The notes below the pieces were generated by a model. It was not told the DNA's origin. It was given only the letters and a program-made list of their open reading frames with translations, and ran no database searches. Of a stretch of DNA of 46,433 bases, positions 1-7,624 are shown one piece after another. The DNA comes from Bacteroidales bacterium OttesenSCG-928-M11 (GTDB lineage: Bacteria > Bacteroidota > Bacteroidia > Bacteroidales > Azobacteroidaceae), in contig JAJDGO010000005.1 of NCBI GenBank assembly GCA_030265685.1, forward strand, positions 1-46,433, read 5' to 3'. Every line of letters begins with the position of its first letter. The first letter of the stretch is position 1. The position numbers were made by a program, and so were the translations under genes.

Positions 1-110
1 GTTTTCTTCAGCAAGTTTACCAAATGGTATTTATCTGATTAAAATAGAATTGACAAATGGATATTCGGAAGTTAAGAAAGTGATGATAATAAAATAGTCG
101 AGTCATGAAA
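1..110 (+). repeat. Direct repeat copy 1 (paralogue 3' end plus junction)
   Basis: Bases 1-110 match 1481-1590 at 100 of 110 positions without gaps, at an offset of 1480. The match covers the last ~32 codons of each gene, the stop codon, and the 7-nt intergenic TCGAGTC with the next ATGAAA. Copies differ mostly in the last ten codons. It continues leftward out of the window. It is best explained by tandem gene duplication or by gene conversion of the secretion-signal end. Confidence 0.85.
2..97 (+). CDS. C-terminal fragment of a T9SS-sorted protein (cut by window edge)
   Basis: This is the last 31 codons of a gene that begins before the window. The fragment reads FSSASLPNGIYLIKIELTNG followed by YSEVKKVMIIK and a TAG stop at 95-97. 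It is almost identical to the end of the next gene (1482-1577) and has the typical final strands of a type A T9SS sorting domain (NGIYLIKI). The preceding gene is therefore very probably a paralogue of the delta-60 repeat protein that follows, secreted by the same route. Nothing can be said about the rest of the protein. Confidence 0.75.
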   Translation, partial: FSSASLPNGIYLIKIELTNGYSEVKKVMIIK

Positions 111-1577
111 CCAATAAAACTAATACTTGTTATTTTATTCCTTGTCTCATTTGGAATAAATGCACAGCAGGTCTACCTTGATCCTAATTTTGGAGATAAG
201 GGAACGTTTTCTTATTCTCCAATGTTTGGGCATACAGATATTAATTTTGATAAAGATGGAAATCTTTATGCAGTAGGATTTCATAATGGCCCTCACGATA
301 CTGATATATGGGGGACTTATCATGATCCAATTATTGCATTGGTTAAAATAAAATCGAATGGAATTTTGGATGAAAATTTCGGAGAAGCAGGTAAAGTCAT
401 AACCAAGATAACGGATGATAATTGTTATTCATTTGCGAATCATCGAGTTGTAGTACAGCCGGATCAGAAAATAGTCTTTAGTGGACTATTAACATATAAG
501 TTGCCAATGGGTATTCGAATAAATTTATTCCTTGTTCGATGTCTTCCGGATGGTTCTTTAGATGATTCATTTGGAGAAAATGGAATAGTAATACTTGATC
601 AACTTAACTACTCTTGTGATCAAGAATATTCTATGCTTTCTTTGTCGGATAATTCTATTCTTTTGGGTATTACTTTTTATAACGAAGAAAATAAGAATGC
701 TCCGGGAGTAATAAAGATAAAAGAAGATGGTTCTCTTGATGAGTCTTTTGGTAATGATGGAATTTTACAATTTTCATCATTGTCGTCACAAGGGAATAGT
801 AGTTTTCCTCAACTTTTGAAATCTTCAGGCGGATCTGTTTTTGGTGTAGCATGTATAGCCGGTTCATCGCCCTCTTTGGCTTGTTTTAAGTTTGATTTTG
901 ATGGTAACTTAGATATTTCTTTTGGAGACAATGGTTTGTTTAATACTAATGTTGAAAATAAATACTCAAGCATTGCATTTCTTATTGAACAACAAGATAA
1001 TAAACTAATCATTGGAGGTTCTCAGTGGGGTTGTTTTCGACTTAATTCCAATGGAATTTTGGATGGAGATTTCCCTCTTATAAAAATCAATGTATTAGAT
1101 GCTGCTTTACAAGAAGATGGAAAAATATTGCTTGCTGGCTTTTTGTCTGAATATCTTAATATCACAAGACTAAATATAGATGGATCTATTGACATACAAT
1201 GCAATAATGTTGAAATGCCAAGAGGATATATCGATTTGAAATTTATAGATCAGAAAAAATTGATTCTGAAAACCTTCTCTCAAATTAACTTTGCTAAAGT
1301 TATTTTCGATCCCGATACCACTCCCATTCCCAACATAACCAATGAAGAATCAATTTCTATTACTCAAGAATCAGAAAATATTTCTGTTCGATCCGAATCT
1401 CCTATTCAAATGATTCAGCTGATTAATATAAGTGCCCAAGTTATCAATACAATCTCTTGCGCAGGGAAATTGCAACATTCGTTTTCTTCAGCAAGTTTAC
1501 CAAATGGCGTTTATCTGATTAAAATAGAATTGACAAATGGATATTCGGAAATTAAGAAAATAATAACCACAAAATAA
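105..1577 (+). CDS. Secreted delta-60 repeat (DUF5122-type) protein with T9SS sorting domain
   Basis: A 490-residue protein with a Sec signal peptide (residues 1-20, ending GINA-QQ). It has repeated motifs of the form G-x-L-D-x-x-F-G-x-x-G at about 25-37, 86-99, 149-162, 208-221 and 266-279, with degenerate copies near 316 and 358. These are delta-60 repeats, which probably fold as a beta-propeller-like domain; family function is unknown. From about residue 415 it ends in a type A T9SS sorting domain, so it should cross the outer membrane and be released or surface-anchored. ATG 105 lies 7 nt after the stop of an upstream paralogue and the gene's own stop is 7 nt before the next start, so it is an internal operon gene. 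The substrate or ligand is unknown. Confidence 0.8.
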   Translation: MKPIKLILVILFLVSFGINAQQVYLDPNFGDKGTFSYSPMFGHTDINFDKDGNLYAVGFHNGPHDTDIWGTYHDPIIALVKIKSNGILDENFGEAGKVITKITDDNCYSFANHRVVVQPDQKIVFSGLLTYKLPMGIRINLFLVRCLPDGSLDDSFGENGIVILDQLNYSCDQEYSMLSLSDNSILLGITFYNEENKNAPGVIKIKEDGSLDESFGNDGILQFSSLSSQGNSSFPQLLKSSGGSVFGVACIAGSSPSLACFKFDFDGNLDISFGDNGLFNTNVENKYSSIAFLIEQQDNKLIIGGSQWGCFRLNSNGILDGDFPLIKINVLDAALQEDGKILLAGFLSEYLNITRLNIDGSIDIQCNNVEMPRGYIDLKFIDQKKLILKTFSQINFAKVIFDPDTTPIPNITNEESISITQESENISVRSESPIQMIQLINISAQVINTISCAGKLQHSFSSASLPNGVYLIKIELTNGYSEIKKIITTK

Positions 1578-1590
1578 TCGAGTCATGAAA
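1481..1590 (+). repeat. Direct repeat copy 2 (paralogue 3' end plus junction)
   Basis: Second copy of the 110-bp repeat at 1-110. It spans the sorting-domain end of the delta-60 repeat gene, its TAA stop (1575-1577) and the start of the following gene (ATG at 1585). The intergenic heptamer TCGAGTC is identical in both copies, so the duplication unit includes the junction and not just coding sequence. Confidence 0.85.
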
Positions 1591-2520
1591 CAAAAACTAC
1601 TTTTATTATTCTTAGCTTCATTCTTTGTTTTCCATCCGGGATATTCGGACAACAAAGTATTTCCTACTTCCGATGCTATATGGAATGTACATCTTTACAA
1701 GAATGGCTACTATCGGTTGGAGTTATTTTATGGGCTTAGTGGAGATACAATTATCAACGAAATGTTATATAATAAACTATACTTTTTAGTTGATACAACG
1801 TTGGTAGAAGACCCGCATCATTATTTAGGAGGAATTCGCCAAGAAGGAAAACAAGTATGGTTTCTTCCCGGCTGTGATGATTGGGACGAATTTTTATTGT
1901 ATGACTTCTCTAAAAAAACCGGAGATTGGGTAGAACATGGACTTATTCCAGGATTTGGCCCTTGGAATTTCCCATATCCAGATTGTAAAGGATCCCCCTA
2001 TACGAATTACACTACTTATATTTGTGACGTGGAAGATTCTAAATGGGGAAAAAAGCTTCTTATTTCGCAACACTGGGAACAGTATTGGATAGAAGGTATT
2101 GGTGATACAAATGGTCTTTTCTCCAACTTTATGGCTTTCCCTCTTGATTGTAATAGTTATACATACCGTTTAGCTTGTTTGAAAGTAGGTAATGAATTGG
2201 TGTATTTAGATAATAAATTTTGCGAAACCTGTTTTTGTTTAGTCGAAGGGCCTGATGTAAATGCCATAGACGAAATAGAGCAAGAGCCAATATATGTATT
2301 TGCCAACAAGCTTAACAAAACAATTCATGTTGTTTCTGATTTTGGTTACGACAACCTTGATTTCGTCTTATTGAACACACAAGGACAAGTAATAAAGGAA
2401 GAGAAACTGTCCTTAAGCGATGGTAATATAAGGTATGTAAATATAAATCCGGGAGTATATATTTTTCAAATCAGAGAGAGAGGAAAGGTAATTCAATCCG
2501 GAAAATTATTGCTGGAATAA
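1585..2520 (+). CDS. Hypothetical secreted protein with T9SS sorting domain
   Basis: A 311-residue protein that I do not recognise. Residues 1-21 form a signal peptide (MKQKLLLLFLASFFVFHPGY). The middle (about 25-225) is rich in Trp, Tyr, Gly and Asp and holds several cysteines (including a cluster FCETCFC near 213-219), consistent with an extracellular disulfide-stabilised beta domain. Residues from about 235 form a type A T9SS sorting domain (NINPGVYIFQIRERGKVIQS near the end). It follows the delta-60 gene by 7 nt, so the two are probably co-transcribed and both exported by T9SS. No catalytic motif is evident. Confidence 0.7.
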   Translation: MKQKLLLLFLASFFVFHPGYSDNKVFPTSDAIWNVHLYKNGYYRLELFYGLSGDTIINEMLYNKLYFLVDTTLVEDPHHYLGGIRQEGKQVWFLPGCDDWDEFLLYDFSKKTGDWVEHGLIPGFGPWNFPYPDCKGSPYTNYTTYICDVEDSKWGKKLLISQHWEQYWIEGIGDTNGLFSNFMAFPLDCNSYTYRLACLKVGNELVYLDNKFCETCFCLVEGPDVNAIDEIEQEPIYVFANKLNKTIHVVSDFGYDNLDFVLLNTQGQVIKEEKLSLSDGNIRYVNINPGVYIFQIRERGKVIQSGKLLLE

Positions 2521-2593
2521 CAATACTTCCCCATTTCTAGCAACAAAGTCTCCATAAAAAAAATTCCTAATTACTTGTGTGAAATCATACAAT

Positions 2594-2717
2594 AACTTAC
2601 CCCAAGTTTTAGTATAACTTGGGGTAAGTTATACTATCTTTTTAAACTTTTCTGTACAGAAAATATTACAAGTTCTAGTATCTTTTACCCATGTTGCACC
2701 GGAACTTTTGTAAAGTT
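2594..2717. repeat. 22-bp-period dyad array A (upstream of thrS)
   Basis: Units start at 2594, 2616, 2638, about 2660, 2682 and 2703. The first two are AACTTACCCCAAGTT and its mate AACTTGGGGTAAGTT, separated by the 7-nt linker TTAGTAT; together they form a perfect 17-bp stem (2592-2608 with 2616-2632) around a 7-nt loop. Then come a CTTTT-type unit, the palindrome TTTTCTGTACAGAAAA (2648-2663), a degenerate unit, and AACTTTTGTAAAGTT (2703-2717). Spacing is 22 nt with 1-nt slips around 2651 and 2682. The array ends about 45 nt before the thrS -7 element. Confidence 0.8.
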
Positions 2718-2762
2718 ATATGTAATTTAGGATATTCTTGTCTTATTTAAATTGTTTTTTTG

Positions 2763-2770
2763 TATCTTTG
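2763..2770 (+). promoter_or_regulatory. Bacteroidota promoter -7 element for thrS
   Basis: TATCTTTG matches TAnnTTTG. A TTG at 2738-2740 lies 22 nt upstream as a loose -33 element. The element lies inside the longer open frame that begins at 2738, so translation cannot start there; this supports ATG 2792 as the thrS start. Confidence 0.7.
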
Positions 2771-2791
2771 CTGGCTGAATTTGAAACAGAT

Positions 2792-4738
2792 ATGATAAAT
2801 ATAACATTTCCCGACGGTTCGGTCCGTCAATATCAAAAAGGGATTACAGCTTGGCAAGTAGCTGAAAGTATTAGTCCCCGCTTAGCACAAGATGTTTTAG
2901 CTGCGGGAATCAATGGAGAAACTTGGGATTTAACTCGTCCTATCAACGAAGATGCTTCTATTAAACTATACAAATGGGAAGACGAAGAAGGAAAACATGC
3001 TTTCTGGCATTCGTCGGCTCACTTGATGGCCGAAGCTCTACAAGAACTTTATCCGGGAATAAAGTTTGGCATTGGCCCGGCTATTGAAAACGGGTTTTAT
3101 TATGACGTAGAACCAAAAGAAGGAACAACGATCAAAGATGCGGACTTAGCTGCGATAGAGAAAAAAATGCAAGAATTAGCATCGACTAAAAACCCAATCT
3201 GTCGGGCTGATATAACAAAAGCCGAAGCTTTGAAGTTTTTCGGAGACAAAAACGAGCACTATAAGACCGAACTTATATCAGAACTTGAAGATGGTTCGAT
3301 CACTACTTATACACAAGGAAGCTTTACCGACCTATGTCGTGGGCCTCACCTACCCAACACATCTTATATCAAGGCAATCAAGTTAATGTCTGTTGCCGGA
3401 GCTTATTGGCGTGGAGACGAAAAGCGCCCTCAGTTGACTCGGATATACGGAATTACGTTCCCGAAGAAAAAGATGTTGGACGAATATCTTGTATTATTGG
3501 AAGAAGCCAAGAAACGAGACCATCGTAAGATCGGTAAAGAAATGGAATTGTTTGCATTTTCTCAAAACGTAGGACAAGGACTACCTCTTTGGTTACCCAA
3601 AGGGACTTCGCTTCGTTTGAAATTGGAAGAATTTTTGAAACGAATCCAACAAGAATATGGCTATCAACAAGTAATCACCCCTCACATTGGGAACAAACTA
3701 CTGTATGTAACTTCCGGACACTACGCCAAGTACGGAAAAGACTCGTTCCGTCCTATCCAAACACCGGAAGAAGGAGAAGAGTTTTTATTGAAACCGATGA
3801 ATTGCCCTCACCACTGTGAGATATTCAAAGCATTTCCCCGCTCATACAAAGAACTTCCTTTACGTTTAGCCGAGTTCGGAACAGTTTATCGCTACGAACA
3901 AAGCGGAGAATTACATGGATTAACGCGCGTAAGAGGATTTACTCAAGACGACGCACATATTTTCTGTACACCGGATCAAGTGAAAGACGAGTTTATTAAA
4001 GTAATGGAAATCATTCACATTATCTTCCGGGCACTTAATTTCACAGACTACGAAGCACAGATTTCGCTCCGCGATCCGAACAACAAAGAAAAATACATCG
4101 GATCGGAAGAAAATTGGGAACAAGCAGAATCAGCCATAATCGAAGTTTGTCAAGAAAAAGGAATCAAAGCTCGCGTTGAGTTAGGAGAAGCCGCTTTCTA
4201 TGGCCCCAAATTAGACTTCATGGTAAAAGATGCTTTAGGAAGACGCTGGCAATTAGGAACTATCCAAGTAGACTACAACCTTCCCGAACGATTCGAGTTA
4301 GAATATGTTGGAGCAGACAACCAAAAGCACCGTCCGGTTATGATTCACCGCGCGCCATTTGGTTCAATGGAACGTTTTGTTGCTGTATTAATCGAACATA
4401 CCGCCGGAAAATTTCCTTTATGGTTAGTACCGGATCAAGCAGTTATTCTTCCTATCAGTGAAAAATACAATGATTATGCCGAAAACGTAGTAAAAGAACT
4501 AAGAAAAGCTGGCGTTCGAGCAATAATTGACGATAGAAATGAAAAAATAGGTCGAAAGATTAGAGATAATGAATTAAAGAAAATACCTTATTTGCTCATT
4601 ATTGGAGAGAAAGAAATAGAAAATAATGAAATTTCTGTAAGAAAACAGGGCGAAGGTGATGTTGGTTCAATGAAAATTACTAACTTTGCCGCGCTTTTGA
4701 ACCAAGAAGTGGAAAAGCAGATGAATGAATGGCAATAA
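2792..4738 (+). CDS. thrS: Threonyl-tRNA synthetase
   Basis: Charges tRNA-Thr with threonine in the cytoplasm (class II synthetase, 648 residues from this start). Domains: TGS (about 1-60); editing domain with HSSAH at 73-77 and CRGPH with Cys182 and His186, the same numbering as E. coli ThrRS; catalytic core with zinc-ligand Cys in MNCPHHC (336-342), motif 2 with [17 protein letters not shown] from 367, and motif 3 near [10 protein letters not shown]; then the C-terminal anticodon-binding domain. The longer frame from 2738 adds 18 residues upstream of the conserved [10 protein letters not shown] start and overlaps the promoter, so I rejected it. First gene of the thrS-infC-rpmI-rplT operon; infC starts 9 nt after its stop. 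A 22-bp dyad array lies just upstream. Confidence 0.97.
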   Translation: MINITFPDGSVRQYQKGITAWQVAESISPRLAQDVLAAGINGETWDLTRPINEDASIKLYKWEDEEGKHAFWHSSAHLMAEALQELYPGIKFGIGPAIENGFYYDVEPKEGTTIKDADLAAIEKKMQELASTKNPICRADITKAEALKFFGDKNEHYKTELISELEDGSITTYTQGSFTDLCRGPHLPNTSYIKAIKLMSVAGAYWRGDEKRPQLTRIYGITFPKKKMLDEYLVLLEEAKKRDHRKIGKEMELFAFSQNVGQGLPLWLPKGTSLRLKLEEFLKRIQQEYGYQQVITPHIGNKLLYVTSGHYAKYGKDSFRPIQTPEEGEEFLLKPMNCPHHCEIFKAFPRSYKELPLRLAEFGTVYRYEQSGELHGLTRVRGFTQDDAHIFCTPDQVKDEFIKVMEIIHIIFRALNFTDYEAQISLRDPNNKEKYIGSEENWEQAESAIIEVCQEKGIKARVELGEAAFYGPKLDFMVKDALGRRWQLGTIQVDYNLPERFELEYVGADNQKHRPVMIHRAPFGSMERFVAVLIEHTAGKFPLWLVPDQAVILPISEKYNDYAENVVKELRKAGVRAIIDDRNEKIGRKIRDNELKKIPYLLIIGEKEIENNEISVRKQGEGDVGSMKITNFAALLNQEVEKQMNEWQ

Positions 4739-4747
4739 AAATTATAT

Positions 4748-5374
4748 ATGGCGATAGCTAAACAGAAAAAAGACTCATTAAAAGATCAGTATCGGATAAA
4801 TGAACAAATACGCGGATTAAAAGAAGTTCGCGTAGTAGGAGAAAACATCGAACAAGGCGTTTACTCTATCCATGAAGCATTAAGAATGGCTCAAGATCAA
4901 GATCTGGATTTGATAGAGATTTCTCCCAATGCTGTACCTCCTGTTTGTAGAATTGCAGATTACCAAAAATTCATCTACCAACAAAAGAAAAGGCAAAAAG
5001 AGCAAAAGGCGAAATCAGTTAAAATTGTAGTTAAAGAAATTCGTTTCGGACCTCAAACCGACGACCACGATTACAATTTCAAATTCAAGCACGCCAAGTC
5101 TTTCTTAGAAGAAGGAGCTAAAGTAAAAGCATATGTATTCTTCAAAGGACGCTCCATCTTATTCAAGGAACAAGGAGAAGTACTTTTACTTCGATTTGCC
5201 AATGACTTGGAAGACTATGCCAAAGTTGAATCACTTCCGTCGTTAGAAGGAAAAAAAATGATTATCATGCTTTCTCCTAAAAAACCGGCGCAATCTCAAA
5301 AAGTAACTCCAAAGTCTGCCGAAACAGAAAAAAAGGCAAAACCAAAGACAGAGGATAAAAAAGAAGAAAATTAA
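4748..5374 (+). CDS. infC: Translation initiation factor IF-3
   Basis: A 208-residue IF-3, which binds the 30S subunit, prevents premature 50S joining and proofreads start codon and initiator tRNA selection. N-domain begins [20 protein letters not shown] (residues 16-35); linker has [19 protein letters not shown]-domain has [22 protein letters not shown] Lys/Glu-rich tail of about 25 residues (ending KTEDKKEEN) is a lineage extension. It starts with ATG (4748-4750), unlike the AUU start of enterobacterial infC. That matters here because murI in this window appears to use AUU, and IF-3 is the factor that discriminates against such starts. Between thrS and rpmI in the classic operon. Confidence 0.96.
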   Translation: MAIAKQKKDSLKDQYRINEQIRGLKEVRVVGENIEQGVYSIHEALRMAQDQDLDLIEISPNAVPPVCRIADYQKFIYQQKKRQKEQKAKSVKIVVKEIRFGPQTDDHDYNFKFKHAKSFLEEGAKVKAYVFFKGRSILFKEQGEVLLLRFANDLEDYAKVESLPSLEGKKMIIMLSPKKPAQSQKVTPKSAETEKKAKPKTEDKKEEN

Positions 5375-5420
5375 ATGGTCGTAAGACCTGCTAAGTATAA
5401 CAATTTAAAAGTAAAGTACA

Positions 5421-5618
5421 ATGCCTAAAATGAAAACCAATTCCGGTGCAAAAAAAAGATTTACTCTTACCGGGACAGGAAAAATTAAGCGCAAACACGC
5501 TTACAAAAGTCACATTCTTACGAAGAAGACTAAAAAACAAAAGAGAAGATTAACCCATTTTTCCATTCTGAACAAGTCGAACGAGACTAGTGTGAAGGAA
5601 ATGTTGTGTATGAAGTAA
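5421..5618 (+). CDS. rpmI: 50S ribosomal protein bL35
   Basis: A 65-residue, strongly basic protein beginning [20 protein letters not shown], the diagnostic bL35 start, with the conserved [20 protein letters not shown] segment. It binds 23S rRNA in the large subunit. It follows infC by 46 nt and precedes rplT by 27 nt in the standard infC-rpmI-rplT order. Family-typical length; nothing odd. Confidence 0.96.
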   Translation: MPKMKTNSGAKKRFTLTGTGKIKRKHAYKSHILTKKTKKQKRRLTHFSILNKSNETSVKEMLCMK

Positions 5619-5645
5619 TTGTTAAACCATTAAATTTTAATTATT

Positions 5646-5990
5646 ATGCCTAGATCGGTTAATCACGTAGCGTCGAGAGCTAAAAGAAAAAGAATCCTCA
5701 AATTAACAAGAGGTTATTATGGAGCTCGCAAGAATGTTTGGACAGTTGCAAAAAACACTTGGGAAAAAGGTTTAACATATGCATATCGCGACCGTAAGAA
5801 TAAAAAACGTACTTTCCGCGCATTATGGATCCAACGGATCAATGCAGCAGCTCGTTTGGAAGGAATGTCTTATTCTCGTTTAATGGGAGCTTTGCACAAA
5901 AACGGAATTGAAATCAACCGAAAAGTTTTGGCCGACTTAGCCATGAACAATCCGGAAGCATTCAAAGCAATCGTAGAAAAAGTTAAATAA
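5646..5990 (+). CDS. rplT: 50S ribosomal protein bL20
   Basis: A 114-residue basic protein beginning [20 protein letters not shown], with the family segment [20 protein letters not shown] and the C-terminal globular part ([20 protein letters not shown]). bL20 is an early 50S assembly protein and, in other bacteria, autoregulates its own operon by binding the mRNA. Whether such a site exists here is not visible. Last gene of the operon, followed 29 nt later by an intrinsic terminator. Confidence 0.97.
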   Translation: MPRSVNHVASRAKRKRILKLTRGYYGARKNVWTVAKNTWEKGLTYAYRDRKNKKRTFRALWIQRINAAARLEGMSYSRLMGALHKNGIEINRKVLADLAMNNPEAFKAIVEKVK

Positions 5991-6019
5991 AAATCCTACC
6001 TCACATCTTACAAGAGGAA

Positions 6020-6054
6020 AAAAGGAGTTGTTTCAAAAAGAAACAACTCCTTTT
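6020..6054 (+). terminator. Intrinsic terminator of the thrS-rplT operon
   Basis: A perfect 15-bp inverted repeat (6020-6034 with 6040-6054) around a 5-nt AAAAA loop. The right arm ends in a T run, as expected for rho-independent termination. It sits 29 bp after the rplT stop. Confidence 0.85.
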
Positions 6055-6075
6055 CATATTAGAAAAATCATCAAA

Positions 6076-6112
6076 AAAATAGGGAACCGAATAAAATCCG
6101 ATTCCCTATTTT
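6076..6112 (-). terminator. Terminator for the minus-strand small membrane protein
   Basis: An 11-bp stem AAAATAGGGAA (6076-6086) with TTCCCTATTTT (6102-6112), followed on the minus strand by a T-rich tract. It lies 28 bp past the stop of the gene at 6141-6440. It may act on both strands. Confidence 0.7.
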
Positions 6113-6140
6113 CTTTATTAGAAATATACTTACTCCGAAA

Positions 6141-6440
6141 CTACAACATAGCCGCAGCTCCGATAGCACCAAATACTAATATTAAAAAGATTAAACCAAT
6201 AAATGAGATCACAAGTCCTGCAATAGAAAGTCCCTTTGGTGTTTTAAGAACTCCTACAAACGAGAGGATAGCACCTAATATCCAAATAATCCAACCTAAT
6301 ACCGGAACCCAACCAAGAAACAAAGCGATCAAAGCAAGCACAAAACCTGCAGTTCCGACAGCGTTTGATTTTTTCTCAACTTGATTTACAATGATTGTTT
6401 GATTCAGTTTTTCATTTTCGTTTTGCATTTCATTAGCCAT
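6141..6440 (-). CDS. Small integral membrane protein (DUF4190-like)
   Basis: A 99-residue protein. About 27 N-terminal residues are polar (MANEMQNENEKLNQTIIVNQ), followed by two hydrophobic segments at about 28-60 and 68-98 joined by a short KTPKG loop. The Gly/Ala-rich pattern GFVLALIALFLGWVPVLGWI resembles small DUF4190-type membrane proteins, whose function is unknown. The overlapping plus-strand frame at 6028-6384 has no protein-like features. Transcribed alone from a -7 element at 6472-6479 with a -33 TTG 20 bp upstream, and bounded by a terminator. Confidence 0.75.
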   Translation of the reverse strand: MANEMQNENEKLNQTIIVNQVEKKSNAVGTAGFVLALIALFLGWVPVLGWIIWILGAILSFVGVLKTPKGLSIAGLVISFIGLIFLILVFGAIGAAAML

Positions 6441-6471
6441 AGTATAGAAATTTAATTATTAATAATCCACA

Positions 6472-6479
6472 CAAAGATA
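6472..6479 (-). promoter_or_regulatory. Bacteroidota promoter for the small membrane protein
   Basis: The minus strand reads TATCTTTG, matching TAnnTTTG. A TTG lies 20 bp upstream (plus-strand CAA at 6500-6502), giving near-ideal -33/-7 spacing. Confidence 0.75.
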
Positions 6480-6584
6480 AAGCTTCATTGTTAAAAAAAC
6501 AATAATATTCATAAATTATTTATCCGTTTTTTAAGAATACTTTCTTTTTTTATTTTATTAACATGATTCTTTAGAATGATTCCT

Positions 6585-6592
6585 TACCTTTG
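6585..6592 (+). promoter_or_regulatory. Bacteroidota promoter -7 element for the MBL-fold hydrolase
   Basis: TACCTTTG matches TAnnTTTG, 19 nt before ATG 6612. It is divergent from the minus-strand promoter at 6472-6479. Confidence 0.65.
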
Positions 6593-6611
6593 CTTGTCTA
6601 ATAGATAACTC

Positions 6612-7475
6612 ATGAGAAAAATACTATCCTTTATATTCATTTCATTTTTTATAATTACTAACTCATTTGCTCAATCCAATCCAAATATATTTACTTACAC
6701 CGTTGGAAAGTGTACTGTTTATACGCTATCAGAAGGGCAAAGTCAAGGAAATAGCAGCATCTTGACAAATGCAACAGCCACAACAATAAACAAAACAATA
6801 CCCGATGGCACTTTTCCTAACGCAACAAACTCCTTTCTCATAAAAACCGCTGAAAAATCCTATATATTAGTCGACACCGGATTAGGTAAAGAATTAATTA
6901 ATAACCTAAATCACTTAGGAGTAAAACCAGAAGAGATTGGTTTAGTGGCCCTAACTCATATTCATGGAGATCATGTTGGAGGATTAGTAAAAGATGGAAA
7001 AGCTGTTTTCCCAAATGCTCTAATCTATATTTCTCCCGAAGAAGGAAATTTTTGGATAAAACAAAAAGAGAATTCATTACGGGACGAAATATTAAAACAA
7101 TATTTGGGGAAGATACGTCTTTTAGATCATAATATCTTAAAAGACATTAAGTTTATAAATGATTTTGCGTTTAGAGCAATAGCTGCTCCCGGACATACTC
7201 CCGGACATACTATGTTTTTATTAGAATCGGAAGGAGAAAGATTACTTATTTGGGGAGACATAACACATGCTATTGCAGTTCAGATTCCCTATCCGGAAGT
7301 TTCTGTAAAATACGACACCGATCCCATAGAAGCAGCAAAGACACGTTCGCAAGTTTTAGCTTTTGCCGCAGAGCATAAAATCCCAATTGCCGGAATGCAT
7401 ATAGAATATCCCGCAATCGGGATTGTCACAAAAGGAGAAGAAACCCAATATGAGTTCAGCCCTGTCGCTTTTTAA
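6612..7475 (+). CDS. Exported metallo-beta-lactamase-fold hydrolase
   Basis: A 287-residue protein with signal peptide (residues 1-20, ITNSFA-QS), so periplasmic or exported. The zinc motif HIHGDH is at 116-121, the third metal His in GHTPGHT near 195-200, and the bridging Asp in WGDITHA near 216. The layout fits the branch of the superfamily that includes N-acyl homoserine lactonases and related esterases, but the substrate cannot be read from sequence. Monocistronic, with its own -7 element. A dedicated beta-lactamase role is unlikely given the generic architecture. Confidence 0.85.
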   Translation: MRKILSFIFISFFIITNSFAQSNPNIFTYTVGKCTVYTLSEGQSQGNSSILTNATATTINKTIPDGTFPNATNSFLIKTAEKSYILVDTGLGKELINNLNHLGVKPEEIGLVALTHIHGDHVGGLVKDGKAVFPNALIYISPEEGNFWIKQKENSLRDEILKQYLGKIRLLDHNILKDIKFINDFAFRAIAAPGHTPGHTMFLLESEGERLLIWGDITHAIAVQIPYPEVSVKYDTDPIEAAKTRSQVLAFAAEHKIPIAGMHIEYPAIGIVTKGEETQYEFSPVAF

Positions 7476-7585
7476 TAAAAGGGTAGTTTTTCCTCTTAAT
7501 CAATTAACAATCAATAGAAAAAAATTAAAATTCTCCTTGCTCTTATTTTTTCATATACTTCATTAGCTATAATAAGTTTTTTTAT

Positions 7586-7593
7586 TAATTTTG
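7586..7593 (+). promoter_or_regulatory. Bacteroidota promoter -7 element for the Na/Pi cotransporter
   Basis: TAATTTTG matches TAnnTTTG, 31 nt before ATG 7625. No clear -33 TTG is seen at the usual distance. Confidence 0.55.
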
Positions 7594-7624
7594 CACCCGA
7601 AACAACAATCTAATTTACTGCTGA

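Noticed and set aside
2738-2791. 18-residue N-terminal extension of ThrRS
   Set aside because: It contains the promoter -7 box, and starting at 2792 gives residue numbering of the editing site identical to E. coli ThrRS (His73, His77, Cys182, His186).
6028-6384. Plus-strand 118-residue reading frame
   Set aside because: It spans both terminators and lies antisense to the small membrane protein; composition (Ile/Pro/Asn/Lys-rich) is that of an antisense shadow.
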